A DNA stretch of 64,000 nt. Origin: a virus. The notes under the pieces are model-generated. The model saw only the letters and a list, made by a program, of their open reading frames with translations, did not search any database and was not told the origin of the DNA. Of this stretch, positions 7,237-14,087 are shown piece after piece. Within the stretch, counting starts at the first letter, position 1. The number at the start of each line of letters is the position of its first letter. The translations under genes were made by a program, and so were the position numbers. Location of the stretch: positions 101,330 through 165,329 of the IMG/VR virus record IMGVR_UViG_3300037541_000804, one strand, 5' to 3'.

Positions 7237-7849
7237 CCAAGTAGATTGTTTTTCCCCAAAGTTTCTCCATCTTGTCGAGTACACCGCCAAGCCAGTACTT
7301 GTTCAGGCTTTTAGGATCATTCTTTGCGCCAACAGGGCAGTAAATCCTTTGAACGCCCACAATCGTAGGGTTTTTGCTGTAAAGTCGGCCAGCTAGTAAT
7401 TTTGCCGAAAACTCAATACACTCGTCAACACTTTCAAACGTGTGATACTTTCCTTTAAGAAAGATGCCGAACACATTGTTTTTCTCTCGCGCAAACAAAG
7501 ATTTGCCGTTTGCCGATTCGTGCATAGCAATTGCGACCAAAAATATCGGACAAATGTTATTTTTTCGTGCTTCGGCCAAAAACTTCTCCCCTTTGCCCGC
7601 TAAAACTCCGCCCAAAAATTGATCCAGTCGCCCGCTTGCGATGATTGAGTGGTTGTGAATATTATAATCCTTAGACAAGGAAACCGTTTTTACAGGCTTA
7701 GCTTTCGGAACGAAGATTCTTTTAGCGTTTAGCGCCATCTCTCGGAAGGCGTCAAGCAGTTTAACGCTTTTTCGAGCTTTTGTTTCGGCGTATCCGTGAT
7801 GAATTGATAGGCCGACAATGGCTAGAATGATTAGGCTAATGGTTTTCAT
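7220..7849 (-). CDS. Secreted glucosaminidase-family endolysin
   Basis: 209 aa. An N-terminal hydrophobic segment ending near Ala-Glu at about 22 looks like a cleavable signal peptide. The rest matches the glucosaminidase (lysozyme-like) fold: AMHESANG around residues 105-112 carries the likely catalytic Glu, followed by NNVFGIF, a Ser-Val-Asp-Glu-Cys helix, and the IYCPVGAKNDPK loop seen in several phage and bacterial wall hydrolases. It should cut N-acetylglucosamine linkages in peptidoglycan. A signal peptide would let it leave the cell without a holin. The 40-aa membrane peptide just upstream may still help. Confidence 0.75.
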   Translation of the reverse strand: MKTISLIILAIVGLSIHHGYAETKARKSVKLLDAFREMALNAKRIFVPKAKPVKTVSLSKDYNIHNHSIIASGRLDQFLGGVLAGKGEKFLAEARKNNICPIFLVAIAMHESANGKSLFAREKNNVFGIFLKGKYHTFESVDECIEFSAKLLAGRLYSKNPTIVGVQRIYCPVGAKNDPKSLNKYWLGGVLDKMEKLWGKTIYLVDSRE

Positions 7850-7852
7850 GGG

Positions 7853-7975
7853 TTATTCGATTTCTCCAAACAAGAGACCAAAGGCTTTCCAGCCGTATTT
7901 TTCAAACACTGGAATTGCTGGCATAGCAATAATTCCGACAATAAACAGTTCGTAAATGTGGTCGAGGATTTTCAT
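7853..7975 (-). CDS. Membrane peptide next to endolysin, 40 aa
   Basis: A short frame with one hydrophobic segment (about 8-25) interrupted by Pro, and an acidic tail. It ends three bases before the endolysin start. Position and size would fit a small holin-like peptide, but there is no sequence proof. Confidence 0.45.
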   Translation of the reverse strand: MKILDHIYELFIVGIIAMPAIPVFEKYGWKAFGLLFGEIE

Positions 7976-7995
7976 GTTATTTTGTGTGTTTAAAC

Positions 7996-8181
7996 TTAAC
8001 CGACAACCTGCCACCCTGCAATCATTTTTTCGGTTTCTTTAATAGCGGCGAAGTCTGGCGTTAGTTTGCTTTTAAGCGGCACGATTCGTTCAATGGCAAT
8101 CCATTTTTCGCCGTGAAGGGTTGTCAAGTCGGAGGCGTATTTTTTAGCGGCCTTTTTGGTTGTCGGGTAGTGGTAAAGCAT
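7996..8181 (-). CDS. Hypothetical protein, 61 aa
   Basis: Basic N-terminal half with several Lys and Ala, mixed C-terminal half. Preceded by a promoter at 8189-8215. Function unknown. Confidence 0.55.
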   Translation of the reverse strand: MLYHYPTTKKAAKKYASDLTTLHGEKWIAIERIVPLKSKLTPDFAAIKETEKMIAGWQVVG

Positions 8182-8188
8182 GGGTGAG

Positions 8189-8215
8189 TATATATCAGTT
8201 ATTTTCGCCCGTCAA
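8189..8215 (-). promoter_or_regulatory. Leaderless promoter, short spacer
   Basis: TTGACG at 8215-8210, 15 bases, TATATA at 8194-8189, seven bases to the ATG at 8181. Confidence 0.5.
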
Positions 8216-8562
8216 ACAAATTCTTCCCACTCTTTTTCTTTCATCGCGGCATACTGTTCGGCGGAAAGCGCGAAAACGCTGATTAGCGCGTCTGGTTCGG
8301 CTTGCACGATGAAATCGCCGACTGACAAGGGAGAAATGCAAGAAACAGCTTCGCCGTCAACCATGAACGAGCAAAAGAACCCGCTTTCTTGTTTCTTTTT
8401 TGTTTTTAGGGTGCTCAATTGTTTGTCGATTTCGACGATCAACTGGCCCTTTTCTTTTCTGGGGATTTCAGAATCGGCCAACAAATCATTTTTGGCCGCG
8501 ATTAGTCCAACGCGGGACATTTTTTGGATTTCTTGGACAAAGGTTAAGAGATTGTGGGGCAT
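8212..8562 (-). CDS. Hypothetical protein, 116 aa
   Basis: The start is placed at the ATG at 8562, six bases after a -10 box. A longer frame beginning with TTG at 8577 would run through that promoter. Helical N-terminal half, beta-rich C-terminal half. No family recognised. Confidence 0.6.
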   Translation of the reverse strand: MPHNLLTFVQEIQKMSRVGLIAAKNDLLADSEIPRKEKGQLIVEIDKQLSTLKTKKKQESGFFCSFMVDGEAVSCISPLSVGDFIVQAEPDALISVFALSAEQYAAMKEKEWEEFV

Positions 8563-8568
8563 GGTTTT

Positions 8569-8596
8569 AATATACAAAATAATTACCGCACGTCAA
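8569..8596 (-). promoter_or_regulatory. Leaderless sigma70-type promoter
   Basis: TTGACG at 8596-8591, 16 bases, TATATT at 8574-8569, six bases to the ATG at 8562. This site decides the gene start. Confidence 0.65.
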
Positions 8597-9062
8597 CCAC
8601 ATTCTCCAACTTCACCATGACAAAAGGTGATTGATTTTTGTCTTCCAACTCAAGCCTAGTTTTCTTTGGAGACAATTCGCTAGACAAAACCATGTTTTCA
8701 ATCGTTTCTTCGGAGACTTGTTTTCCGTCCATGAAGAAAATGCTTTTTGGTTTGTTGCCAGAAATATTTACGCCCAAAGATGTATTTCCGTTAAAGCCTT
8801 CATAGAGTTTTAGGCCGTCTTGATAAAAACACCGTTTAACACCATTGGGAAGATGGGGAACTTCACGCTCTTCTGACTGGATGCCAGCCTTTACATTGGC
8901 CGTATTCGCATATTCAACGCCGAACAATCCTTGGATTTGAGACTGTTTCTCAATATGAGCGGTAAATCCCTTTTTGAGCTTAACAGGTCGGCGTGTGGTT
9001 AGGCTAAAAATTGAGCCTTTGGGGCGGTTTGCTAGGCGGCGGGTAATTTCGGTGATTTTCAT
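8583..9062 (-). CDS. Conserved phage hypothetical protein, 159 aa
   Basis: The N-terminus (RRLANRPKGSIFSLTTRRPV) matches a pattern I associate with widely distributed phage proteins of about 120-160 aa that have no assigned function. They carry a basic stretch followed by an Ala/Asn-rich strand region. Nothing catalytic is visible. Confidence 0.6.
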   Translation of the reverse strand: MKITEITRRLANRPKGSIFSLTTRRPVKLKKGFTAHIEKQSQIQGLFGVEYANTANVKAGIQSEEREVPHLPNGVKRCFYQDGLKLYEGFNGNTSLGVNISGNKPKSIFFMDGKQVSEETIENMVLSSELSPKKTRLELEDKNQSPFVMVKLENVVDVR

Positions 9063-9063
9063 T

Positions 9064-9192
9064 TTATTTAAGTCTTTTAGGTAATTCTACGCCATATTTC
9101 AACCAGTGCCAAATCATTGTTTGGGCCGTGCCTTGTTCATGTTGCCAGCCGAGATTTAACTCAGGATGATTTTTCGTTTGGCGCTTTTTCAT
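9064..9192 (-). CDS. Hypothetical protein, 42 aa
   Basis: Small basic frame that begins within the end of the upstream gene in another frame and ends one base before the next start. Trp/His-rich centre. The tight packing supports it, but it could be spurious. Confidence 0.4.
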   Translation of the reverse strand: MKKRQTKNHPELNLGWQHEQGTAQTMIWHWLKYGVELPKRLK

Positions 9193-9607
9193 CAATCAAT
9201 AAAGCGTTAAACTCCTTCTCTGTCAACGGGTTTGAGTCAATATATTCGCCGTCTTTGGGTGATTCCAAGGTGTAGAGAATTTCAATCAGTTCTTTGGATT
9301 TTTCTTCCTGAACGGCGAGGGCAATTTCTTTCTTTAAGTTACTGGTTTTCAACGCGATAGCGCCAGCGACGACTTGAAAGAGCGGCGATTTCTCGCGGGG
9401 TTTAAGGGAATCTCGCAATTCTTTATTGTCGGCCAAAAGAGGCAAAACTGGCATTTTTACTTGGCGCAAGAACATTCTTGTTTTATCATCGCGGCCCAAA
9501 CAAAAGAATTCATTAGTTTGTCGGCGCTTCTTCTGTTCGGTCAAGTAATAGAATGCGTTGTTGACTTGATCTACTGTAGCGAATTGAGTGTATTTGTCTT
9601 TAATCAT
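9161..9607 (-). CDS. Hypothetical protein, 148 aa
   Basis: Charged helical protein with a Lys/Arg-rich first third and a Glu-rich second half. It overlaps the upstream gene by four bases (ATGA). No function recognised. Confidence 0.6.
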   Translation of the reverse strand: MIKDKYTQFATVDQVNNAFYYLTEQKKRRQTNEFFCLGRDDKTRMFLRQVKMPVLPLLADNKELRDSLKPREKSPLFQVVAGAIALKTSNLKKEIALAVQEEKSKELIEILYTLESPKDGEYIDSNPLTEKEFNALLIDEKAPNEKSS

Positions 9608-9837
9608 GGTTTCAATTTACGTTTATTATTCCAGTTGTCAAGATGTTTTTGACACATATCAATCCAACCTATCAACGCCTCGTCTTTGGTTAGAATCGCC
9701 CGCTTCTTTACCTCAAACAAGAATTCGGCGTATTCTTTCGGGCGCGAAGAGTAATAGCGATTGATTTGCCAATAGTCGAACCCCCTTACAAGGCCCAAGT
9801 GTTTAATACAGCGAAAGAGGTTTTTTAGGGATTGCAT
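9604..9837 (-). CDS. Basic hypothetical protein, 77 aa
   Basis: Lys/Arg/Tyr-rich helical protein. A TAATAA -10-like box lies four bases before the ATG, but the place where a -35 should be is occupied by the left end of the IS, so insertion may have damaged its promoter. Confidence 0.55.
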   Translation of the reverse strand: MQSLKNLFRCIKHLGLVRGFDYWQINRYYSSRPKEYAEFLFEVKKRAILTKDEALIGWIDMCQKHLDNWNNKRKLKP

Positions 9838-9943
9838 GATTTTATTAGTAAATTGACGAAAAGAAAACCCCTTCGTTTACGGAGGGGATGAATTTTCGCA
9901 TTGTTTTAGGAAATTTTGTAAAAGTTAGTGTAATATAATTTGA

Positions 9944-11104
9944 ATGACGCATCGCGGCTACAAATATCGCATATATCCAACAGCTTGTCAAGAGGGAATC
10001 TTGCGCAAAACGATTGGATCGTGTAGATTTGTGTACAATTGGGCGCTGGCACAGCGGCGAGAGGCGTGGGTGACGAGTAAAAAAAGCGTTTCTTACAGCG
10101 CAACGTCCAAAGGTTTGACCGAACTCAAGGAGTCGCCCGAGAAAGTTTGGCTTAACGACGTTTCAAGCGTTTGCTTACAACAAAGTTTGCGAAATCTTGA
10201 TTTGGCGTTTAACAACTTTTTTCGCAAAAAATCCGCATATCCATCTTTCAAGAGTCGAAAAAATGGTGGCAGTGCGCGATTTATGGATAACGCTTTCCAA
10301 ATTAAAGGAGATGGCTTGTTTCTTGCAAAAATTAAAACGCCAATCGTGATTAAGTGGTCGCGTCAGCTTTCCAGCGCTCCTAATTCATGCACAATTTCCC
10401 AAAACGCTGCGGGTCAGTGGTTTGCATCGTTCTTGTGCGAGGAAGAAATACCTCACTTGCCGCCAACGAATAACAAGGTTGGCATTGACGTTGGAATTGA
10501 AAACTTTGCCACACTTTCAGACGGGCGAAAATTTCAATCTCCGAAAGCGATTCGTAAGTTGCGCAAAAAGTTAGCATGCTTGCAAAAGCGTCACTCGCGC
10601 AAGCAAAAAGGCTCTAAAAACCGTGAACGCGCTCGCAAAAAGGTTGCCCGCGTTCACCAGCACATCGCAGATGTGCGTAAAGATTTTCTCCACAAACTGT
10701 CAACTCAACTCGTTCGCGAAAACCAAGCGATTGCAATTGAGGATTTGGCGGTGTCAAACATGGTTAAGAACCGCAAACTTTCTCGCTGTATCAGCGAGCA
10801 AGGCTGGCGCGACTTTCGCACTATGCTTGAATACAAGTGCGAATGGTATGGGCGAGAACTACTTGTCGTTGACAGGTTTTTTCCCTCATCCAAGACCTGT
10901 TCTTGTTGTGGAGCGAAAGCAGAGTTAACATTGAAAGATCGTGTTTGGAGTTGCGCCTGTGGCGCAACGCATGATCGCGACGTGAACGCCGCGAAAAACA
11001 TTTTGGCCGCTGGACAAGCGGTTGCAGCCTGTGGAGCTGACGGAAGACCAACGAAGAACTACGTTCTTCGCGGCAGTCGGCAACGAAGCAGGAAACCTTC
11101 TTAG
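9944..11104 (+). CDS. tnpB: TnpB RNA-guided nuclease (IS605 family), copy 1
   Basis: 386 aa, full length for the family. Visible parts are the N-terminal helical segment with RFVYNWAL, the RuvC-like triad D182 (GIDVGIE), E266 (AIEDLAVSNM) and D346 (HDRDVNAAKNI), and a Cys4 zinc ribbon (CSCCG and CACG, about 319-340). All catalytic residues are intact. TnpB proteins use an RNA from the right end of their element to cut DNA at the donor site and so keep the element in the population. The guide would be read from sequence just beyond 11147. A -10-like TAATAT precedes the ATG. It is closely similar to the copy at 14182. Confidence 0.9.
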   Translation: MTHRGYKYRIYPTACQEGILRKTIGSCRFVYNWALAQRREAWVTSKKSVSYSATSKGLTELKESPEKVWLNDVSSVCLQQSLRNLDLAFNNFFRKKSAYPSFKSRKNGGSARFMDNAFQIKGDGLFLAKIKTPIVIKWSRQLSSAPNSCTISQNAAGQWFASFLCEEEIPHLPPTNNKVGIDVGIENFATLSDGRKFQSPKAIRKLRKKLACLQKRHSRKQKGSKNRERARKKVARVHQHIADVRKDFLHKLSTQLVRENQAIAIEDLAVSNMVKNRKLSRCISEQGWRDFRTMLEYKCEWYGRELLVVDRFFPSSKTCSCCGAKAELTLKDRVWSCACGATHDRDVNAAKNILAAGQAVAACGADGRPTKNYVLRGSRQRSRKPS

Positions 11105-11112
11105 CAACGAGA

Positions 11113-11147
11113 AGAATCCCCGTCGTTCACGGCGGGGAGTATGTCAA
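11113..11147 (+). repeat. IS right-end hairpin, shared with 29056-29090
   Basis: A 35-base segment with CCCCGTC and GGCGGGG arms closing on a TCAC loop region and ending in TCAA. It is the likely 3' part of the TnpB guide RNA scaffold. An identical copy, without tnpB, occurs at 29056-29090 on the other strand. Confidence 0.75.
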
Positions 11148-11339
11148 TTAGAAAAACAATTCAAACAAGGAATGACATGGGAAAATCATGGTGTTCATGG
11201 GTGGCATATTGACCACATAATCCCACTGTCCTCTGCCAAGGACGATATTGAACTGTTGAAAAAACTTTGCCATTATACTAATCTTCAACCTCTTTGGGCC
11301 GAAGAAAACAGGATTAAATCTAACAAGATAACAGCTTAA
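11148..11339 (+). pseudogene. C-terminal fragment of HNH homing endonuclease
   Basis: Starting at the first base after the IS, the frame reads LEKQFKQGMTWENHG and then the HNH core WHIDHIIPLSSA, NLQPLWAEEN and a basic tail. In related free-standing HNH endonucleases LEKQF is preceded by a further N-terminal region, which is missing here, so this is a truncated gene. Without the IS the only local start is an ATG in QGMTW, giving about 55 aa. The last 20 bases overlap the convergent RuvB-like gene. Confidence 0.75.
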
Positions 11340-12255
11340 CCACTTCTCGCCCTTTCGATGATAGCTCTCGCTTCCCATTAAGGCGCAAAAATCCCTTCTT
11401 TAATAGGTGATGCTCATGATCTTGACGCAAGGCTGTAGCTGGAACGCTCATGCATGCTGAAATTTCTGTCAGGGTCATTGGCCCGCGTTCGTAAAGCAAT
11501 TTTAGTATCCCAAGCTCCAAATTATCGAGTCCGTGAACTTTAATATCTGCAATATTTGAGAGATTCGCAAAGTCCGCCGAATCAAAAGAATTTCTTTTCT
11601 TAATCGCACAAAAGTTAGCCACCTTGCGAGCCATTTGTCCAGCATCGCGAGGATTTGGCCTGATACTATCAACAATTTCCTCCAAAATATTATCCTCGAA
11701 TTCGATTTCTGGCACGTTTAATTGAATAATTTGCATTAGTTCGCTCTTTGAATACGGTGCAAGAGAAACAACCTCCATTCGGCTCTTCAACGGTTTGCCA
11801 AGTTTATTAGAATCCGTAGTGGCAAAATTCATCGACAATTTGCAAAAATCAAACTCATAATCTGTCCCGTCGTGATTAACGCGGCGAATATGGCTCTTTT
11901 CAGTGTTAAGCAGGGTCAAAAACCACGTTTGGACGGCGCGAGGAAGCTCGTGTGACTCGTCTAGCAAAAGACAAACGTTCTCCCTATCAACAATATGAGG
12001 CATATATACATTGTCGATAAACCACTGAACGCTTTTAACGTTTGCAGAGTTAATTTCGATATATTTGCCCGTTGTTCCAGACTTAGTAATCTCTTTTGCA
12101 AACTCTCGAATGAACCTTGTTTTCCCAAACCCAAAAGCCCCCGTGAACAAAAGATGTGGCAATGGCCGTCCTGCTTCGCGGGTTTCTAGGTGAAACGATA
12201 GCAAAGACTTGATTTTATCCTGTCCCGTTAGATTAGCGAATAGTGTTTTAGTCAT
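11320..12255 (-). CDS. RuvB-like AAA+ ATPase
   Basis: 311 aa, close to bacterial RuvB (about 335). Walker A GAFGFGKT at 39-46, Walker B LLLDES at 96-101, an Arg-rich sensor region near 155-170, and a C-terminal winged helix (about 245-310). RuvB drives branch migration of Holliday junctions with RuvA. No RuvA is visible here, so it may use the host partner or act alone in recombination or replication restart. Preceded by a strong leaderless promoter. Confidence 0.8.
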   Translation of the reverse strand: MTKTLFANLTGQDKIKSLLSFHLETREAGRPLPHLLFTGAFGFGKTRFIREFAKEITKSGTTGKYIEINSANVKSVQWFIDNVYMPHIVDRENVCLLLDESHELPRAVQTWFLTLLNTEKSHIRRVNHDGTDYEFDFCKLSMNFATTDSNKLGKPLKSRMEVVSLAPYSKSELMQIIQLNVPEIEFEDNILEEIVDSIRPNPRDAGQMARKVANFCAIKKRNSFDSADFANLSNIADIKVHGLDNLELGILKLLYERGPMTLTEISACMSVPATALRQDHEHHLLKKGFLRLNGKRELSSKGREVVKLLSC

Positions 12256-12261
12256 GTGAGT

Positions 12262-12289
12262 ATATTAGATGATTAATTTTCACTGTCAA
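12262..12289 (-). promoter_or_regulatory. Leaderless sigma70-type promoter
   Basis: TTGACA at 12289-12284, 16 bases, TAATAT at 12267-12262, six bases to the ATG of the RuvB-like gene. Confidence 0.7.
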
Positions 12290-12530
12290 GAATTACTGCG
12301 GAAAACAGTGTTTCGCCATCCCTTTCGGCGGATTCCTTACGACTGATTTCATTACAGGCCACAAGCGCTTTGTAATTTTCGCTTTCTGAGAAGTCTTGAA
12401 GAAGGATTTTTGAAATTGCTTCAAACAGTTCTTCCTTTTGTTTCGGGGAGACTGGTTGAGAAGCATAATGATTCCAGCAAGCAGAGACCATGTTAGAGCA
12501 TTCTTTGAGCACTTGTTGTTTTGTTATCAT
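12273..12530 (-). CDS. Hypothetical helical protein, 85 aa
   Basis: Mostly helical with several Cys residues. It has its own promoter at 12540-12568. No family recognised. Confidence 0.6.
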   Translation of the reverse strand: MITKQQVLKECSNMVSACWNHYASQPVSPKQKEELFEAISKILLQDFSESENYKALVACNEISRKESAERDGETLFSAVILDSEN

Positions 12531-12539
12531 AGCGTGAGT

Positions 12540-12568
12540 ATATTAAGTGGTTAATCGGGCCGTGTCAA
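12540..12568 (-). promoter_or_regulatory. Sigma70-type promoter, 9-base leader
   Basis: TTGACA at 12568-12563, 17 bases, TAATAT at 12545-12540, nine bases to the ATG at 12530, so a leader of only about two or three bases. Confidence 0.6.
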
Positions 12569-12771
12569 CTGAATTGGAAAGCTTCAACGACAATTTCTGG
12601 CTCTTTTTCAACTTTCGACGGAATTACTTGAAACGTTTGGGCGAAGTTTTTTGCTGCCCGTTTTTGAAGATCAACTCGCGAAGCCTTGAATTCTTCGTCA
12701 TCAGTGAATCCGAGTGCGCGGAGTTGGTTGATTGTCATAGTGACAAAGCTGGTTGAGCCGTGGGTTCTCAT
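12565..12771 (-). CDS. Hypothetical protein, 68 aa
   Basis: Small mixed protein. The start could instead be the ATG at 12738 (MTINQLRAL), which begins the better-looking core. It lies four bases after the upstream stop if the longer form is used. Confidence 0.5.
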   Translation of the reverse strand: MRTHGSTSFVTMTINQLRALGFTDDEEFKASRVDLQKRAAKNFAQTFQVIPSKVEKEPEIVVEAFQFS

Positions 12772-12775
12772 GTGG

Positions 12776-12922
12776 TTATTTGTTGAAAAAGTCTAGGTCA
12801 GTAAGGAGCTTTAGTCCAGCGAATTCTTGGGTTGGAACTTTTTTATCCCAATATTTCATGCGAGTTTCAAAAGAGGCGTGTTGGCAATCGTTCATGATAA
12901 TACTCTCCATTATTTTTGCCAT
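12776..12922 (-). CDS. Hypothetical protein, 48 aa
   Basis: Its ATG overlaps the upstream stop (TAATG). An internal ATG ten codons on is an alternative. Charged and aromatic, unrecognised. Confidence 0.45.
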   Translation of the reverse strand: MAKIMESIIMNDCQHASFETRMKYWDKKVPTQEFAGLKLLTDLDFFNK

Positions 12923-13323
12923 TAGTCAAACCCATTCCCAAACACTTCATCGTAATCGTAATTAAAATGCTCACAATAATCAAACACTGTGTCCTTTTGG
13001 CGGCGGGTTACATCGTCGCCCCTAAATGTGGATTTCCTACAATCGCCAAGCCATGATAGGTTTTTAACGCACATCCAGCCTTGTGACAGAAGCCAGCTTT
13101 CCCATGATTGGTCAAAGCCGCTCTTTGAATATCGGCCCTTTTTACGAGAATTTTCATTCGCGCCGCATTTAAAAACCGCCAAATAGGTTGCAGCAATCTC
13201 ATGTTTTGCGCCGCTAAATCCGTAAAAGTCGCCGTTTGGCGCAATCCACGCATTATATTCAAAATTAGCGTCTGGAATCTCTTGTGGGATTTTGTCTTGG
13301 AAGATTATGTTGATCTTTTTCAT
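12922..13323 (-). CDS. Hypothetical protein, 133 aa
   Basis: The ATG at 13323 is preferred; the longer frame would overlap the end of the gene upstream. Rich in Trp, Tyr and Cys, with a repeated Trp-Ser/Gly pattern near the centre. Function unknown. Confidence 0.6.
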   Translation of the reverse strand: MKKINIIFQDKIPQEIPDANFEYNAWIAPNGDFYGFSGAKHEIAATYLAVFKCGANENSRKKGRYSKSGFDQSWESWLLSQGWMCVKNLSWLGDCRKSTFRGDDVTRRQKDTVFDYCEHFNYDYDEVFGNGFD

Positions 13324-13340
13324 CCAGCCAATATACCCAT

Positions 13341-13784
13341 TTACTTCCCCTTGTCCAGTCTTTTGTATCCCCAAGTTTTGCGGCGATTTGCTTCGTGCCA
13401 CTCAATAGGTTCTCCGTGTAGGCAATTATCGTAATAAGCATCAAAGATTACGCCGTTCTTAATTACTTGCAAGTGTTCGGTGGTAAACACCAAATATGTG
13501 CCGCGTTTGAATTTATCAACTGATTTTAAAATCGGGCGATTCTTTAGCCAAACGGTTTTTCTCTTTCGGCCAAAGTTTTTGGTCAGAGAGAGGGCTTCAT
13601 CCCACGTCATATATTTGCGCCAAGCGTAGATTTTCTTTTTCGGCCAATTCTTTGACTTGCGCAATTTTCCAAGTCGCCATTGGACTTTGTAAACTGGTTC
13701 TCCCGTGATTAGGGAAACAGCCACCGTTCCACAAGAGAAATCACACTCGGGAAAGTCGGCCCGATTAAAGGTTTTCAACTTCAT
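13341..13784 (-). CDS. Papain-like cysteine protease fold (candidate)
   Basis: 147 aa. Residues about 14-22 read CDFSCGTVAVS, resembling the catalytic Cys helix of small papain-like phage proteins. Near 100-115 there is GTYLVFTTEHLQVIKNG, where the His is a candidate catalytic residue, followed by a strand with Asp. The overall order, Cys helix then GTY-strand-His, fits that fold, but the match is weak. It could process a phage or host protein. Confidence 0.4.
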   Translation of the reverse strand: MKLKTFNRADFPECDFSCGTVAVSLITGEPVYKVQWRLGKLRKSKNWPKKKIYAWRKYMTWDEALSLTKNFGRKRKTVWLKNRPILKSVDKFKRGTYLVFTTEHLQVIKNGVIFDAYYDNCLHGEPIEWHEANRRKTWGYKRLDKGK

Positions 13785-13830
13785 CTCTTATTTTGGCCGA
13801 AAATAACGAACAAATCAAGAAAAAAAGATT

Positions 13831-13927
13831 GAACGCGACAAGATTTGAACTTGTTCTCTCCATTTGCGTGCCTACTCCAGAATTAACTGTCTCGGACTTG
13901 AGTATGCTACCATTACATTACGCGCTC
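13831..13927 (-). tRNA. tRNA-like gene with expanded anticodon region
   Basis: Acceptor arms GAGCGCG and CGCGTTC pair over seven bases (one G-T). U8-A9, a D-arm with AATGGTA loop, and a perfect T-arm (ACAAG, TTCAAAT, CTTGT) are present. Between D- and T-arms there are 50 bases instead of about 22 to 41, and no standard 5-bp anticodon stem with 7-base loop can be drawn, so the isotype cannot be called. CCA is not encoded and a T-run follows. It is either an interrupted or decayed tRNA or an odd tRNA mimic. Confidence 0.5.
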
Positions 13928-13935
13928 AAATTGGA

Positions 13936-14019
13936 AATGAGAATTGCCACTTTCGATACTACGAAAAGTCCCTAATCCTCCCTTGCGGGTAGTGGCCCGT
14001 TTTGCATTAGGCTCTCATT
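13936..14019. other. Cloverleaf-like structured element, 84 bases
   Basis: Outer arms AATGAGA and TCTCATT (7 bp) enclose two hairpins: ACTTTCG/CGAAAAGT at 13949-13969, and CCTAAT/ATTAGG (13971-14011) containing CGGG/CCCG. It lies nine bases from the tRNA-like gene and just before the second IS. It has no standard T-loop, so it is not a tRNA I can name. No protein frame uses it. Strand is uncertain because both strands can fold. Confidence 0.4.
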
Positions 14020-14087
14020 GTTTAGAAATTATTGCCTGTCTCTCCAAGCTGTCACCGATGGCCTTTACCAAACCACGCGCAAAGAAA

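Larger units (their letters stand above)
9858..11147 (+). mobile_element. IS605/IS1341-type element 1, tnpB only
   Basis: The left end has an imperfect hairpin (CCCCTTC, loop, GGAGGGG at 9868-9887). The right end has a hairpin and finishes in GTATGTCAA at 11147. IS200/IS605 elements are single-stranded DNA transposons with subterminal hairpins, no inverted repeats and no target duplication, as here. There is no tnpA, so movement needs a transposase in trans. The right boundary falls exactly at a codon of an interrupted HNH gene. The left boundary is approximate (about 9854-9860). Confidence 0.75.

Noticed and set aside
10705-11001. Leftward frames opposite tnpB copy 1
   Set aside because: Antisense to the conserved RuvC and zinc-ribbon region; no start signal.
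13936-14019. Ordinary tRNA on either strand
   Set aside because: The 7-bp outer stem is tRNA-like, but no T-loop, U33 or D-loop GG can be placed.
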